Program-made: the position numbers and the translations under genes
Shown here: positions 1-9,288 of the stretch, one piece after another
Layout of the letters: every line of letters starts with the position of its first letter
Numbering within the stretch: the first letter of the stretch is position 1
NCBI RefSeq assembly: GCF_004005965.1
Contig: NZ_SACY01000005.1
Location: 124,001-188,000, forward strand
Reading direction: 5' to 3'
Length of the DNA stretch: 64,000 bases
Source of the DNA: Sandaracinomonas limnophila
GTDB lineage: Bacteria > Bacteroidota > Bacteroidia > Cytophagales > Spirosomataceae
The notes under the pieces: generated by a model
What the model saw: only the letters and a program-made list of their open reading frames with translations
Told to the model about the DNA's origin: nothing
Databases searched by the model: none

Positions 1-2
1 AA

Positions 3-575
3 TTTTATTGGGTAAAAGATGAAGAGAAAATTAAGGAATTAGCCAATTATTGTTTAGGGCAATCAGCAGCAAAAACGGCAAAACATTTGGTAATTTTTGT
101 AGGTCGACAAGATTTATGGAAAGTACGTGCGAAACACAATTTAGAACAAATTCAAAATCAAAAAAACAATACTACGCCTAAAAGACTAAAAAGAGGATTA
201 CAATATTATGGTAAATTGATGCCACTTTTGTACAGTCAAGACCCAATTGGTATAATGACCTTGGTTCGTAAGTCATTGAGTTTCTTTATGGGAATTTCAA
301 AACCATTTATGCGTTTAAGTGGAAAAGCAGACCAGCGCGTAATGGTACAAAAATCATGTGCATTGGCAGCTCAAACCTTTATGTTATCTATTACAGCAGA
401 GGGATTTGATACGTGTCCGATGGAAGGATTTGATAAAAATCGAGTAAAGAAAATGCTTAATTTACCTGCAGGAGCTGAAATCAATATGATTATTGCAGTT
501 GGCAAGGGTACTGCAGAAGGTGTATATGGAGAGCGTTACAGATTACCTTATGAGGAAGTTGTGTTTGAAGTATAA
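3..575 (+). CDS. Nitroreductase family protein, 3' part (5' end outside window)
   Basis: The reading frame is open from the first bases of the window, so the N-terminus is missing; a TTG at 87 is an internal codon, not the start. The visible part begins with residues resembling the 'F-Y-V-V-K-D' region after the first FMN-binding loop of nitroreductases and ends with the family's C-terminal block: SCALAAQTFMLSITAEGFDT, then CPMEGFD, and a GERYRLP tail. These are FMN-dependent NAD(P)H oxidoreductases acting on nitroaromatics or quinones in the cytoplasm. The last 28 bp overlap, tail to tail, the 3' end of the PIN-domain gene on the other strand. Family assignment is firm; the substrate cannot be told. 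Confidence 0.85.
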   Translation, partial: FYWVKDEEKIKELANYCLGQSAAKTAKHLVIFVGRQDLWKVRAKHNLEQIQNQKNNTTPKRLKRGLQYYGKLMPLLYSQDPIGIMTLVRKSLSFFMGISKPFMRLSGKADQRVMVQKSCALAAQTFMLSITAEGFDTCPMEGFDKNRVKKMLNLPAGAEINMIIAVGKGTAEGVYGERYRLPYEEVVFEV

Positions 576-997
576 TCTAAATTATGAAAAGTTTTCAAGT
601 ATAATTTGGGAGTTAGAATGGAGTAATTACTCCACTTATAATCTTTTTCATTTCTTGTAATTATTACTTTTATTTCACAATTAGGTATAATTGAATAATT
701 GTGCAAAGCATCTTCAAAATCACTAAATTTTGAGGATAATGCCTCCATAATCGTACTTTTGTTAATTTCAGCAACTTCCAAAATCCTAAGTAATTGTTTT
801 AAATCGGCAATAACCTGTTCATGTTTTTTCAGCTTTCGCAAAAAATAATACAAATTACTCACAATAACAGGAGTAACATAGCCTTTAATATCTCCTAATT
901 CACAATAGGCCAAAATTAACTCAGCTTCCCAATCAAATGGTTTCCTTTCAAAGAAAAAATCCATTATAACATCCGAATCAATTATTGCTTTTATCAT
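548..997 (-). CDS. PIN-domain ribonuclease toxin (VapC-like)
   Basis: A 149-residue protein with the PIN-domain pattern. An N-terminal beta strand carries D7 and D13 (IIDSDVIMDFF), a polar position lies near residue 48 (IVSNLYYF), an acidic cluster is at 93-96 (DFEDALHN), and a final strand and loop fall at 111-119 (VIITRNEKD). PIN proteins of this kind cleave RNA with Mg2+ or Mn2+ and are held inactive by a cognate antitoxin. Its start overlaps the upstream ribbon-helix-helix-type gene by 20 bp, the usual translational coupling of a toxin-antitoxin pair. The 3' end runs 28 bp into the nitroreductase gene. Target RNA unknown. Confidence 0.85.
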   Translation of the reverse strand: MIKAIIDSDVIMDFFFERKPFDWEAELILAYCELGDIKGYVTPVIVSNLYYFLRKLKKHEQVIADLKQLLRILEVAEINKSTIMEALSSKFSDFEDALHNYSIIPNCEIKVIITRNEKDYKWSNYSILTPKLYLKTFHNLDYTSNTTSS

Positions 998-1247
998 TTA
1001 TATATTTATCAAATAAAATATCAGACAATTCCTTTTTGTAATCTAGAACTTTAGCCCCTTTATACTTACCTTTCAAGCTTTTTACAATTGGTGGAATTTC
1101 AATTTTTCCAGATTTCTCTTTGGTATTAATTGTCAATTTTAATAAATTCTCAACTATTGAGGAAAGGCTTAAGTTGTTTTCTTTCGCATACATCTTAGCA
1201 GCTTCTATTACATTTTCCTCAATTGAAAGTGTTAATTTTATATTCAT
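978..1247 (-). CDS. Antitoxin of the PIN toxin (DUF6364-like, ribbon-helix-helix type)
   Basis: An 89-residue protein beginning MNIKLTLSIEENVIEAAKMY: a short beta strand followed by helices, the ribbon-helix-helix layout of DUF6364-type antitoxins. The second half (about 45-89) is basic with an acidic end and is the likely toxin-binding tail. It lies directly upstream of, and overlaps, the PIN gene. Such antitoxins usually bind their own promoter as dimers; here a palindrome sits over the predicted promoter just upstream (1268-1304). The pairing is inferred from gene order and length; no experiment is implied. Confidence 0.8.
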   Translation of the reverse strand: MNIKLTLSIEENVIEAAKMYAKENNLSLSSIVENLLKLTINTKEKSGKIEIPPIVKSLKGKYKGAKVLDYKKELSDILFDKYINDKSNN

Positions 1248-1267
1248 AATTCCCTTAAATATATTCT

Positions 1268-1304
1268 CAAATATACGTATTTTTTATTTAAAAAACATAC
1301 GTAT
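1268..1304 (-). promoter_or_regulatory. Toxin-antitoxin promoter with overlapping palindromic operator
   Basis: On the minus strand a -7 element TATATTTG (consensus TAnnTTTG) lies at 1275-1268, about 20 bp before the antitoxin ATG at 1247. A palindrome with arms ATACGTAT at 1273-1280 and 1297-1304, extended inward by A/T tracts, overlaps it. This is the expected place for an autorepression site. The arms are also A/T rich enough that chance is not excluded. Confidence 0.5.
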
Positions 1305-1327
1305 AATTTATCAATAAATTGATAATT

Positions 1328-3796
1328 TTACAAACAATCTACATCGACAATCAATTGAACACCTTTGAAACTTGGCCAAGATTGGGCCAAATCAAGGTTT
1401 TCACGGAGATTTATTTTGAATTTGGATAAAGAGACTCCATTTTCGATCTTAATGAGAATTTCCTGTGCATACAGGTTACGTATTTTTTCAATTAATGGTT
1501 TTTCGGGGCCTAAAATCCGACCGGCCCCAAAATTTTGTTTCAACAAATTTCCTAAATCATTGGCAGCTTTTTTTGCCTTGGTATCTTCAACATGTTTAAT
1601 GACCAAACGAATTAAACGAACATAAGGTGGATAATTGTATCCTTCGCGTTCTACTATTTCTTCTTGGTACAAACCCTCATAATCGCCATCAATAATAGCT
1701 TGAAACAAGGCATGAGTTGGTTGATTGGTCTGGATATAAACCTCACCTTGCGCCCCTCTCCTGCCTGCACGTCCTGCAACTTGTGTAATTAATTGATAGG
1801 CACGTTCATGCGCTCGGAAATCGGGGAAATTAATAATTTTATCTGCATCAAAAATTCCTACCATTGATAGGCCATCAAAATCGAGTCCCTTTGCAACCAT
1901 TTGAGTGCCCACAATTATATCCAAATTGCCATTTTGAACATCCAAAATCAAATTTTGGAAAGCTGTTTTGGAACGGGTGGTATCTAAATCTACTCGACCA
2001 ATTCGAGCACCGGGTATATGCATTTGAATTTCTTCTTCAATTTTTTCTGTTCCGTAACCCATGGTTTGCAGAGAAGTACCCCCACAAGCCCCACAACGCG
2101 TGGGAAGAGTTTCTTTGTAACCACAATAATGACATTTCAATTCTTTATCGCGAGCATGAAAGGTCAAACTAACATCACATTGTGTACATTGGGCGATCCA
2201 TTCGCACAATTGGCATTGAATATATGGTGAATATCCTCGCCTATTTTGAAACAATAAACTTTGTTTACCAGCTTCCAAATTAACGCGTAATTTATCCAAA
2301 ATTTCTTCAGAAAATCCACCATTCATTTGCTTGGCCTTTGCGGCATATTTTGTATCAATTAAATGAATTTCCGGCAATAACGTTTCACCGTAGCGTTCAT
2401 TCAGCTCTACTAAACCAAATTTATCATTTTTTGCTTGATAATATGTTTCAAAAGATGGCGTTGCAGAACCCAACAAAACCTTGGCCTGATGCATCTTTGC
2501 CAAGATGGTCACCACATCACGGGCGTGGTATCGTGGGGCAGGATCTGTTTGTTTAAATGAAGTTTCATGCTCCTCATCTACTATGACTAATCCTAAATTA
2601 TTGAATGGCAAAAAAACAGAAGAACGTACCCCAACTATAAATGAATATTTACCTTCAGCCACAGACTTCCAAACCTCCACCCGCTCATTATCAGAAAATT
2701 TAGAATGATAAATTCCTAATTGCTCCCCAAAAATTTTCTTCAAACGCATCACAATCTGAGTTGTAAGCGCAATTTCAGGCAACAAATACAATACCTGATC
2801 TCCATTGGCCAAAGCTTCCTGAATCAACCGAATGTATATTTCAGTTTTACCTGAGCCTGTCACACCTTTTAGCAAACAAATATCCTTTGTTTCAAAACTT
2901 TTCAAAATTTCTTGAAATGCTCTATTTTGGGCATTTGATAATTCAAATTTTGTAGGAATTAACTCATCGTCCCCTTCAGAAAATCTAGATATAACCTGTT
3001 CAAAAACCTCAAAAACTTCATTTTTCAATAAAGTTTGAATTGAACTTTCAGAAATTTCGGATTGTGTAAATATTTTTTTATCTAAACCTTTCGCATTTAA
3101 ACTTGGATCCCTTAAAACTGAAATATGCTGCAAGTACAACAATAGAGCTGCCAATTGCTTGGGTTTTGCTTCCAAAACACCAATGAGTTGCGTCAAATGC
3201 TCCTTATGGGTATAATATTCAGTTAAACGAATTTTGCGAATAATCTTGGGGGAATATCGATCTTTTAACTCGTCGAAAACAAAAATTGCCGACTTTCCAA
3301 CCAAACTTTTAATAAGGTAATAAGGACTTTTGACCTCTAAAAAACTTTTGGCCTCATCGAAAGTACATGATTCTTTTTCTTTTAGGAAATTACAAAAAAC
3401 CGATTCTTTTTCGGTCAATTGTTCCCATTCCTCAAATGTCGGATTCAATTGGATTTTAGATTGGCTAGAAATCTTTAGTCCAGCGGGTAATGCCGCCTGA
3501 AATACATCACCGGGAGTGCACATGTAATAGCCTGCAATCCATTCTATTAAATCTAATTGTTTATCATTAATTAATGGATACTCATCTAAAATCTCTAATA
3601 AATATTTTGCTTGGTATTTAGTTGGTGGATTTGAATGAACCGCAACAATGACACCCGTATAAACTTTTGATGTTCCAAAAGGCACTACAACACGTATCCC
3701 CTTCTGCACATAAGCCTCCCAATCTTTTGGGACCCTATAGGTAAAATACCCAGGAATTGGAACGGGAAGGATAATATCGACGAAGAAAGTTTGCAA
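1328..3796 (-). CDS. priA: Primosomal protein N' (replication restart helicase PriA)
   Basis: An 822-residue PriA, the DNA helicase that recognises stalled forks and starts reloading of the replicative helicase. The N-terminal 3'-OH-binding domain covers about 1-110 (VDIILPVPIPGYFTYRVP). A Walker A motif, GVTGSGKTEIY, starts at 311, followed by a DEEH box (VIVDEEHE). The zinc-binding insert has eight cysteines in pairs (CQLC, CTQC, CHYC, CGAC). Helicase motifs V-VI (VAKGLDF; QVAGRAGRRG) complete the domain. It is the last gene of a minus-strand run after gldD, but a 62-bp gap with a strong hairpin separates it from gldD, so it may be transcribed on its own. Confidence 0.97.
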   Translation of the reverse strand: MQTFFVDIILPVPIPGYFTYRVPKDWEAYVQKGIRVVVPFGTSKVYTGVIVAVHSNPPTKYQAKYLLEILDEYPLINDKQLDLIEWIAGYYMCTPGDVFQAALPAGLKISSQSKIQLNPTFEEWEQLTEKESVFCNFLKEKESCTFDEAKSFLEVKSPYYLIKSLVGKSAIFVFDELKDRYSPKIIRKIRLTEYYTHKEHLTQLIGVLEAKPKQLAALLLYLQHISVLRDPSLNAKGLDKKIFTQSEISESSIQTLLKNEVFEVFEQVISRFSEGDDELIPTKFELSNAQNRAFQEILKSFETKDICLLKGVTGSGKTEIYIRLIQEALANGDQVLYLLPEIALTTQIVMRLKKIFGEQLGIYHSKFSDNERVEVWKSVAEGKYSFIVGVRSSVFLPFNNLGLVIVDEEHETSFKQTDPAPRYHARDVVTILAKMHQAKVLLGSATPSFETYYQAKNDKFGLVELNERYGETLLPEIHLIDTKYAAKAKQMNGGFSEEILDKLRVNLEAGKQSLLFQNRRGYSPYIQCQLCEWIAQCTQCDVSLTFHARDKELKCHYCGYKETLPTRCGACGGTSLQTMGYGTEKIEEEIQMHIPGARIGRVDLDTTRSKTAFQNLILDVQNGNLDIIVGTQMVAKGLDFDGLSMVGIFDADKIINFPDFRAHERAYQLITQVAGRAGRRGAQGEVYIQTNQPTHALFQAIIDGDYEGLYQEEIVEREGYNYPPYVRLIRLVIKHVEDTKAKKAANDLGNLLKQNFGAGRILGPEKPLIEKIRNLYAQEILIKIENGVSLSKFKINLRENLDLAQSWPSFKGVQLIVDVDCL

Positions 3797-3803
3797 GGAA
3801 AAT

Positions 3804-3875
3804 GGAAAGTTGAAAATTGAAAGTTGAAAGTTAAGAAATTAAAAATCATTTTCAACTTTCAATTTTCAACTTTCC
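3804..3875 (-). repeat. Perfect 26-bp inverted repeat of heptamers between gldD and priA
   Basis: Arms at 3804-3829 and 3850-3875 are exact reverse complements (26 of 26) around a 20-bp loop. Each arm is built from 7-bp units of GAAAGTT/GAAAATT type. The arm nearest gldD supplies that gene's last codons and its TGA stop. In RNA this would be a long A/U-rich hairpin between the two genes, a possible terminator or processing site. Confidence 0.9.
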
Positions 3876-4461
3876 ACTGAATTGTTTCAATTAACTTAAC
3901 CGCATCTTTTTTTAGGAATTGAATTATTGGGGCTAGGGAATCATTATCAGTTGCTGTTTGCACATAAACGGCACCACGGAGATAGTGTTTTGTAGAATCA
4001 GTTGTATAAAACTGAAAAGAAGTGGCCACCTCACCATCTAATTCAAAAATACCAGCTTTTTTGCCGGAACGAGTGGTTAAAATATATTCTTGAATATTAC
4101 TTGCCTTTCCTTGGTGCTTGTAGGCCAATTTATACGCATCATCAATTAAATATTTCAATTGATTTTTGGGCATTTTTAGATCCTTATAGGTCAATTGGAT
4201 AAACGATTTCCATTGAGGGTAATAAATATAAATCCAATAGGGTTCTGCCCAAGAAACAGTGTCGGGAAGAATAATTGCAGCTTTCGAATAGGCAAATGAA
4301 TAAGGATAATTCCCTTTTAATTCCTGATATTGTGCCTTGGGAATAATTATTTTATTGTACCCTTTTGGACGAGGTGCAAAATCGACTTTTTTAGCATTTT
4401 CACAGGACATCAATAAACCCAAGAAAAAAAACAAAGCCCAGAAATACTTAGTTCTTTTCAT
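3859..4461 (-). CDS. gldD: Gliding motility lipoprotein GldD
   Basis: A 200-residue lipoprotein: signal peptide with lipobox L-M-S-C (C20), then the GldD pattern starting PRPKGYNKI, a Y-PYSF-Y segment, the IYYPQW strand, LAYKHQGKA near the middle, and QFYTTDSTKHYLRGAVY followed by NDSLAPIIQFLKKD near the C-terminus. GldD is required for gliding and type IX secretion in Flavobacterium johnsoniae; its exact role is unknown and it probably sits in the outer membrane facing the periplasm. It overlaps plsC by 14 bp and follows pyk and gldN. The last residues, W-K-V-E-N, and the stop codon are encoded by an intergenic heptamer repeat, so the C-terminal tail has probably been reshaped by that repeat. 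Confidence 0.93.
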   Translation of the reverse strand: MKRTKYFWALFFFLGLLMSCENAKKVDFAPRPKGYNKIIIPKAQYQELKGNYPYSFAYSKAAIILPDTVSWAEPYWIYIYYPQWKSFIQLTYKDLKMPKNQLKYLIDDAYKLAYKHQGKASNIQEYILTTRSGKKAGIFELDGEVATSFQFYTTDSTKHYLRGAVYVQTATDNDSLAPIIQFLKKDAVKLIETIQWKVEN

Positions 4462-5224
4462 GAGGTAATTTGTAATAATCTAAAATAGGATTTTGAATTT
4501 TTGTAAATAATTCTTCTCGAAGGCTAGGCAAATCCTCACTTGTCTTCCCTTGGGTTTCAATCGGTTTGTGAAATTCAACACGAACTACTCCAGGACGTAG
4601 AATGAACAAATTACTATTCAAAATGTGAAAATTATTCATCAAACTAATCGGAATAATAGGTATTTGTTGTTGAATTGCCATTTGTAAAGCTCCATCTTTT
4701 AAAGGCTTGCCCATGTAAGGAAATTCCTTGGAAACGATTCCTCCTTCTGGGAAAATAGCAATAGAACGACCTGCCTGTAAGGCACGAATTGCCTTGGCAA
4801 GGGAGGCCACTCGGCTACCCTTATCTGACCTATCAACCAATATATGTAACTTTTTATACATATAGCCAAACATAGGAATTTTGGCCATGGCGTTTTTACC
4901 TAGAAATGAAAATGAATTATCAATAAGATAAACTAAAATGGGAATATCAAAATAAGAAAAATGATTGGCGCAAAAAACGTAAACAGCTTTTGGATCAGGT
5001 TTAAAATGATATTTAACCTTTACACGAAGAAAAATGGCTGGAAAAAAAATATATGACCAGATTTTAACTGTTTTACTTGCATATTTTTTCCATTCAGTTT
5101 TTTGACAAAACAGATAAATGAATGGATAAAAAAGAATAAAAACTGAAAGAAACCAAAAAGCAGCCCAAACTGTATAAATCAAATGAAACGGATTAATTAC
5201 CCTAATTCCACTTTTATTTTTCAT
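4448..5224 (-). CDS. plsC: 1-acyl-sn-glycerol-3-phosphate acyltransferase (PlsC family)
   Basis: A 258-residue membrane acyltransferase that makes phosphatidic acid from lysophosphatidic acid at the inner face of the cytoplasmic membrane. It has an N-terminal membrane segment (about 12-40), the HX4D catalytic motif NHFSYFD (H88, D93), the substrate-binding FPEGG motif (159-163) and a later PIIPISL block. The start is 18 bp downstream of the pyk stop and the end overlaps gldD by 14 bp, so the three genes are probably co-transcribed. Some family members acylate other lipids, for example ornithine lipids, so the substrate is inferred. Confidence 0.9.
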   Translation of the reverse strand: MKNKSGIRVINPFHLIYTVWAAFWFLSVFILFYPFIYLFCQKTEWKKYASKTVKIWSYIFFPAIFLRVKVKYHFKPDPKAVYVFCANHFSYFDIPILVYLIDNSFSFLGKNAMAKIPMFGYMYKKLHILVDRSDKGSRVASLAKAIRALQAGRSIAIFPEGGIVSKEFPYMGKPLKDGALQMAIQQQIPIIPISLMNNFHILNSNLFILRPGVVRVEFHKPIETQGKTSEDLPSLREELFTKIQNPILDYYKLPHEKN

Positions 5225-5242
5225 TTTGAGCTGCCCAAAAAA

Positions 5243-6715
5243 TTATTCTACTGTTCCTAATTGAACTGTATTAGATTTTTTACCTGAATTAGCAGGAACA
5301 GAAAGTGTTGTAACAAATACATCACCTTTCGACAGACTGCCATCTGATTTTAATTTATTTACCATTTGCTCTACTGTATGCTCGATGCTATCAGAAGATG
5401 GATCATAATAAAATACCTTTGCGCCCCAAAGTAAGCCCATTGTTGACATCAATTGCTTATTGGAGGTAAATACATATAAATCTGCTTTTGGACGATGTGC
5501 CGACAAGCGGAAAGCTGTATATCCAGAGTTTGTGATACATAAGATAGCTTTAGCTTTAGCATCACGAGCTAAACGACAAGCACCAGCAATTAAACGATCG
5601 TTTAAAGTTACATCACCAACCGTATTTGCTAAGGAGTGGTTTTTGAAATATATAGCAGCTTCATCTCCTTTTACAATGGAAATTTGATTTTGTTGTTGTT
5701 CAACAATCTCATGAATATGTGCCATTGTTTCTACAGCTTTTACTGGATAGGCACCCGAAGCAGACTCACCACTTAACATGGTAGCCGAAGCTCCCTGAAG
5801 CACAGCATTAGCCACGTCATTTGTTTCAGCACGTGTAGGAACTGGATTTGTAATCATTGATTCCAACATTTGGGTTGCAACAATTACTGGTTTACCAGCA
5901 GCAGTACATTTTTCAACCATCACACGTTGCAAATAAGGAACAACTGCTCCATCCATTTCAACACCCAAATCGCCACGAGCCACCATTATTGCATCAGTTG
6001 CTTCAATGATATCATCTAAATTATCAATAGCCTCTGGCTTTTCAATTTTAGCAATAACACGTGTGTTTTTACCGTACGCTTTAATTTTATCTTTAATGTC
6101 GTGAATATCTGAAGCCTTACGAACAAACGAAAGAGCAATCCAGTCCACGCCATTATCTAATCCAAAATATAAATCTTTTTCATCCTTTGGAGTTAAACAA
6201 GGTAATGAAACCTTTGTACCTGGCAAATTGATTCCTTTTTTAGATTTCAAAATACCCCCATAAACCACTTCGGTAATTACTTCTTTTTTAACTTTATCAA
6301 TTCCAGTAACACGAACTTCTAGGTTACCATCGTCCATTAAAATTCTTTCACCTACCTCAACATCAAGATACATGGAAGTATAAGTGGTACCAACTTTTTC
6401 AGAAGTACCTAATAAACTTTCGTCCATTGCAAAAATTAATTGCTTACCTGGCTCCAACAATACACCATTGTTTTCCACCATTTGTGTTCTAATTTTTGGA
6501 CCTTGTAAATCTTGAAGGACACTTAAATTAATTCCTAATTCTTCTGAAATTTGGCGAATCGTTTGTAAACGAGCTAAGTGGTCATCATGTGTACCATGCG
6601 AAAAATTCAAACGGAATACATTTACTCCAGCTTTAGCTAATTGTATTAAAACTTCTTTTGATTCTGAGGCAGGGCCTACAGTTGCAACAATTTTTGTCTT
6701 GTTATTATACGACAT
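5243..6715 (-). CDS. pyk: Pyruvate kinase
   Basis: A 490-residue pyruvate kinase, converting phosphoenolpyruvate and ADP to pyruvate and ATP in the cytoplasm. It opens with TKIVATVGPASES and the PEP-site segment VFRLNFSHG. A variable B-domain covers about 70-170, and the catalytic signature is VIAKIEKPEAI, with MVARGDLGVE and ATQMLESM following. The C-terminal allosteric domain starts near 360. The length matches the family. It lies 15 bp after gldN and 18 bp before plsC, so a glycolytic enzyme sits inside what looks like the gliding/secretion operon. Confidence 0.98.
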   Translation of the reverse strand: MSYNNKTKIVATVGPASESKEVLIQLAKAGVNVFRLNFSHGTHDDHLARLQTIRQISEELGINLSVLQDLQGPKIRTQMVENNGVLLEPGKQLIFAMDESLLGTSEKVGTTYTSMYLDVEVGERILMDDGNLEVRVTGIDKVKKEVITEVVYGGILKSKKGINLPGTKVSLPCLTPKDEKDLYFGLDNGVDWIALSFVRKASDIHDIKDKIKAYGKNTRVIAKIEKPEAIDNLDDIIEATDAIMVARGDLGVEMDGAVVPYLQRVMVEKCTAAGKPVIVATQMLESMITNPVPTRAETNDVANAVLQGASATMLSGESASGAYPVKAVETMAHIHEIVEQQQNQISIVKGDEAAIYFKNHSLANTVGDVTLNDRLIAGACRLARDAKAKAILCITNSGYTAFRLSAHRPKADLYVFTSNKQLMSTMGLLWGAKVFYYDPSSDSIEHTVEQMVNKLKSDGSLSKGDVFVTTLSVPANSGKKSNTVQLGTVE

Positions 6716-6730
6716 ACGGTAATTTAATTA

Positions 6731-7663
6731 TTAATATTCCCACAAATCACTCTCTAATTCCAACAACTGGTTTTCCAACAATTGAGACATCAAAAGTCCC
6801 TCGCGGTCGCCATTGTAAACATCGGATAAAAATTGATTTTTAGCGTTTCCTTTTTTGATAATTCTTGCTTGAAACAAACGCAAATCGAATGCATCTGCCA
6901 TATTCAAATGTTTCATTTCATTTTGTGGATTGTACCAGATGCAATTTTCATTACTTCTGAACAATTTATACACATCCTTGTATCTAAAAGAAGCAACAGC
7001 TTTATCAAAACCTGCTTTCGTTTTAGAGGCAGGAATTACAAGTGTTAAGGCTTCAATAACAAAAACCAAACGTGATTTTTGTCGGTCGATGATTGCATCT
7101 TCTTTAATTTCTAAAACTGAAATTTCCTTTGGGAAATAATAGGAACTTCCTGAGGCTGCATTTGATTTTTGGTCAAAACCATCATCCTTTTTTGCAGGAG
7201 TTTCAGCTTTGCCAGTACTTTTTTTGGTAGATCCACCCCAACCGTCATCTTCTCCATTTGCTGTTTTAGTAGAGGTTTCACCTCCGAAACCTGCGGCTTT
7301 TTCAGCCTCAGATAATTCAGCATCAGCAACTTCATCTTCCATCTTTAAATTTTCCTTGAATTGCTCCAAAGATAATTTCGTATTTAAGGAATCGTTTTTG
7401 TAAGGAATTAAAACTCCGGCCTCAACCCACTCCACTAAAAATTTAGACAATTCATTATTAACTGAAAAGAATGGCTGATTTATTTTCTCATTCATATCCA
7501 TTCTTCTCCACAAACGAGCTCGGTAATGGATATTTGCTTCGTCAACAGGATTAACCGCATTAGCTTTAATCTCACTTTGAGGCTTTTCTGCCTTGTCTTG
7601 AGCATTTAAAATAAATGTTCCGAAAACAGCAATAATTAATAAAGACTTACTCCACAAGTTCAT
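6731..7663 (-). CDS. gldN: Type IX secretion / gliding protein GldN (PorN)
   Basis: A 310-residue secreted protein with a signal peptide ending near LNAQ (residues 1-21). The N-terminal part resembles GldN/PorN (NIHYRARLWRRMDMNEKINQ, then FFSVNNELSKFLVEWVEAG). A low-complexity, charged insert lies at about 115-175, and the conserved C-terminal region contains SVLEIKEDAIIDRQKSRL and WYNPQNE. In the known system GldN binds GldK and forms the periplasmic ring under the outer membrane. It is the fourth gene of the gldKLMN set, 10 bp after gldM. The Ser/Gly/Lys-rich insert is probably a disordered linker. Confidence 0.93.
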   Translation of the reverse strand: MNLWSKSLLIIAVFGTFILNAQDKAEKPQSEIKANAVNPVDEANIHYRARLWRRMDMNEKINQPFFSVNNELSKFLVEWVEAGVLIPYKNDSLNTKLSLEQFKENLKMEDEVADAELSEAEKAAGFGGETSTKTANGEDDGWGGSTKKSTGKAETPAKKDDGFDQKSNAASGSSYYFPKEISVLEIKEDAIIDRQKSRLVFVIEALTLVIPASKTKAGFDKAVASFRYKDVYKLFRSNENCIWYNPQNEMKHLNMADAFDLRLFQARIIKKGNAKNQFLSDVYNGDREGLLMSQLLENQLLELESDLWEY

Positions 7664-7673
7664 GTCAATCTGT

Positions 7674-9263
7674 TTAATTCAATGGAATATTTTTTGTCAT
7701 ATTATAAGGGATTGTTTCAACAGTACCCTTAAAATTCTTTCTTTGTACTCCTTTAATTTCAATATAATATCTATCACCTGCTTGGGCCTGAGAGGCTAAT
7801 TTTGCAATTGAACCCGATCCTTGCAAGGTAATATCATCAATTTTTCTTTGTCCACGAGCTAAGGCAATATAGACTTCAGCAACTCTAAAATTGGCATCTT
7901 CAGGATTCGTAGATTTAAACGACTCATCGGCAATGGCTCTAGCATCTATCGTTCGCAAACCTGATGCTGATGCTCCTCGTTTCTCGTCTAATTCACCACC
8001 ATTTCCAAAAACTTTAACCTCAGGTCTTGGCACTCTTCGTACACGGAAAACCTCCTTACCTAATAAAGTACCTCCATTAGAAACATTTAAGGTAATTGTA
8101 GAAGCAGAAGGAACAATTGTCACCTTACCTCTATTTGCACCGCCAATTGCCTCTCCGCCATCGGCAGAGAAGTTTGGATTCCATAAAGAACCTAAACCTG
8201 GACTTACAACACTTAAACGATTTGCACAACCTAAGTATAAAGCTGGTAAGGTAGCAGTTTCGATATTATAAGTTGGTTTTAAGACGAAGTATTCTTTGGT
8301 AATAGATTCTGTTTTAGGTCCTGCCGGACTCATGTAAGAAACAGTTGCCACATAGGTTTTTCTTGATAAACCATTAGCATCGTAACCGCCACCAGATGTT
8401 TTGAATTTAATTTTACCGCGACCATCCTGAACTGGTATTGAACTACCATTGTAACTCATACGAGGTGTAAATCCACTAGATGTAGCAGCTATAAACACTT
8501 CTGCCTCATAATCCATCCCAGCAACAACAGTATTTGCATTTGCAGAAACCTGGGCGAAAACCTTATCAAATTTAATTTCCTTTGCACCAACTTTAGCTGC
8601 TAATTGATTCAATACTTCGGATTCGTACCTTCTAACCTCAGCTTGCTTTTGAGATAATGAAGCTAAAGCAGCTGGAACTGGGGTACTTTGAAAATTTAAC
8701 TCCGCGAAATCTTTATTTGCTTGATTTGCATCCATTTTAGCCGTTGGATCTTCATTTGCTGCCAAGGCCAATTTACTAAATTTGGTTCCAGGGTCAGCCA
8801 ATTTTTCCAAATTAGCAACATATTTATCCAATAAATTAACTAAATGGTACGCCTCTCCTGATTTGTTAGCACCAACCATTAGTTCAAATACCTTCTCTTC
8901 TTCTTTTGGATTTTTCACCATACCAGTTTCAGGATCAATTCCTCCTCCTGCATCAATTATTTTAGATTTCAAACCATCCAAATAATTTACTATCTCATCT
9001 GATATTTTACGTACGTTTTGAGCACGTGTAATCACATCGGAGTAGGCAGCAGGATTAGGTAAATCTTTAATGCGTTGTTCTATGCCCTCTACCATTCCTT
9101 TGTTTTTGGAATGAGAAGATTGATTAGCTATCTCCAAACTTGAGTTTAGGAGTGTAAACTTTTGCAGTAAAGCATCCGATACCTGTAAGGCCAATAGGGC
9201 AGTCAGTACTAAGTACATCATGCCTATCATTTTTTGCCGTGGGGTTTCTTTTAAATTTGCCAT
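7674..9263 (-). CDS. gldM: Gliding motor / type IX secretion protein GldM (PorM)
   Basis: A 529-residue inner-membrane protein with a single N-terminal membrane helix (about 12-32, MIGMMYLVLTALLALQVSDA) and a long periplasmic part: helical region about 35-220, then several beta-rich domains ending near 529. GldM pairs with GldL as the proton-driven rotary motor of gliding and type IX secretion, and its periplasmic domains reach the GldK/GldN ring. The length matches known GldM proteins. It is 25 bp downstream of gldL and 10 bp upstream of gldN. Confidence 0.96.
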   Translation of the reverse strand: MANLKETPRQKMIGMMYLVLTALLALQVSDALLQKFTLLNSSLEIANQSSHSKNKGMVEGIEQRIKDLPNPAAYSDVITRAQNVRKISDEIVNYLDGLKSKIIDAGGGIDPETGMVKNPKEEEKVFELMVGANKSGEAYHLVNLLDKYVANLEKLADPGTKFSKLALAANEDPTAKMDANQANKDFAELNFQSTPVPAALASLSQKQAEVRRYESEVLNQLAAKVGAKEIKFDKVFAQVSANANTVVAGMDYEAEVFIAATSSGFTPRMSYNGSSIPVQDGRGKIKFKTSGGGYDANGLSRKTYVATVSYMSPAGPKTESITKEYFVLKPTYNIETATLPALYLGCANRLSVVSPGLGSLWNPNFSADGGEAIGGANRGKVTIVPSASTITLNVSNGGTLLGKEVFRVRRVPRPEVKVFGNGGELDEKRGASASGLRTIDARAIADESFKSTNPEDANFRVAEVYIALARGQRKIDDITLQGSGSIAKLASQAQAGDRYYIEIKGVQRKNFKGTVETIPYNMTKNIPLN

Positions 9264-9288
9264 TTGATAAAAGCTAAATGTTTAAAAA

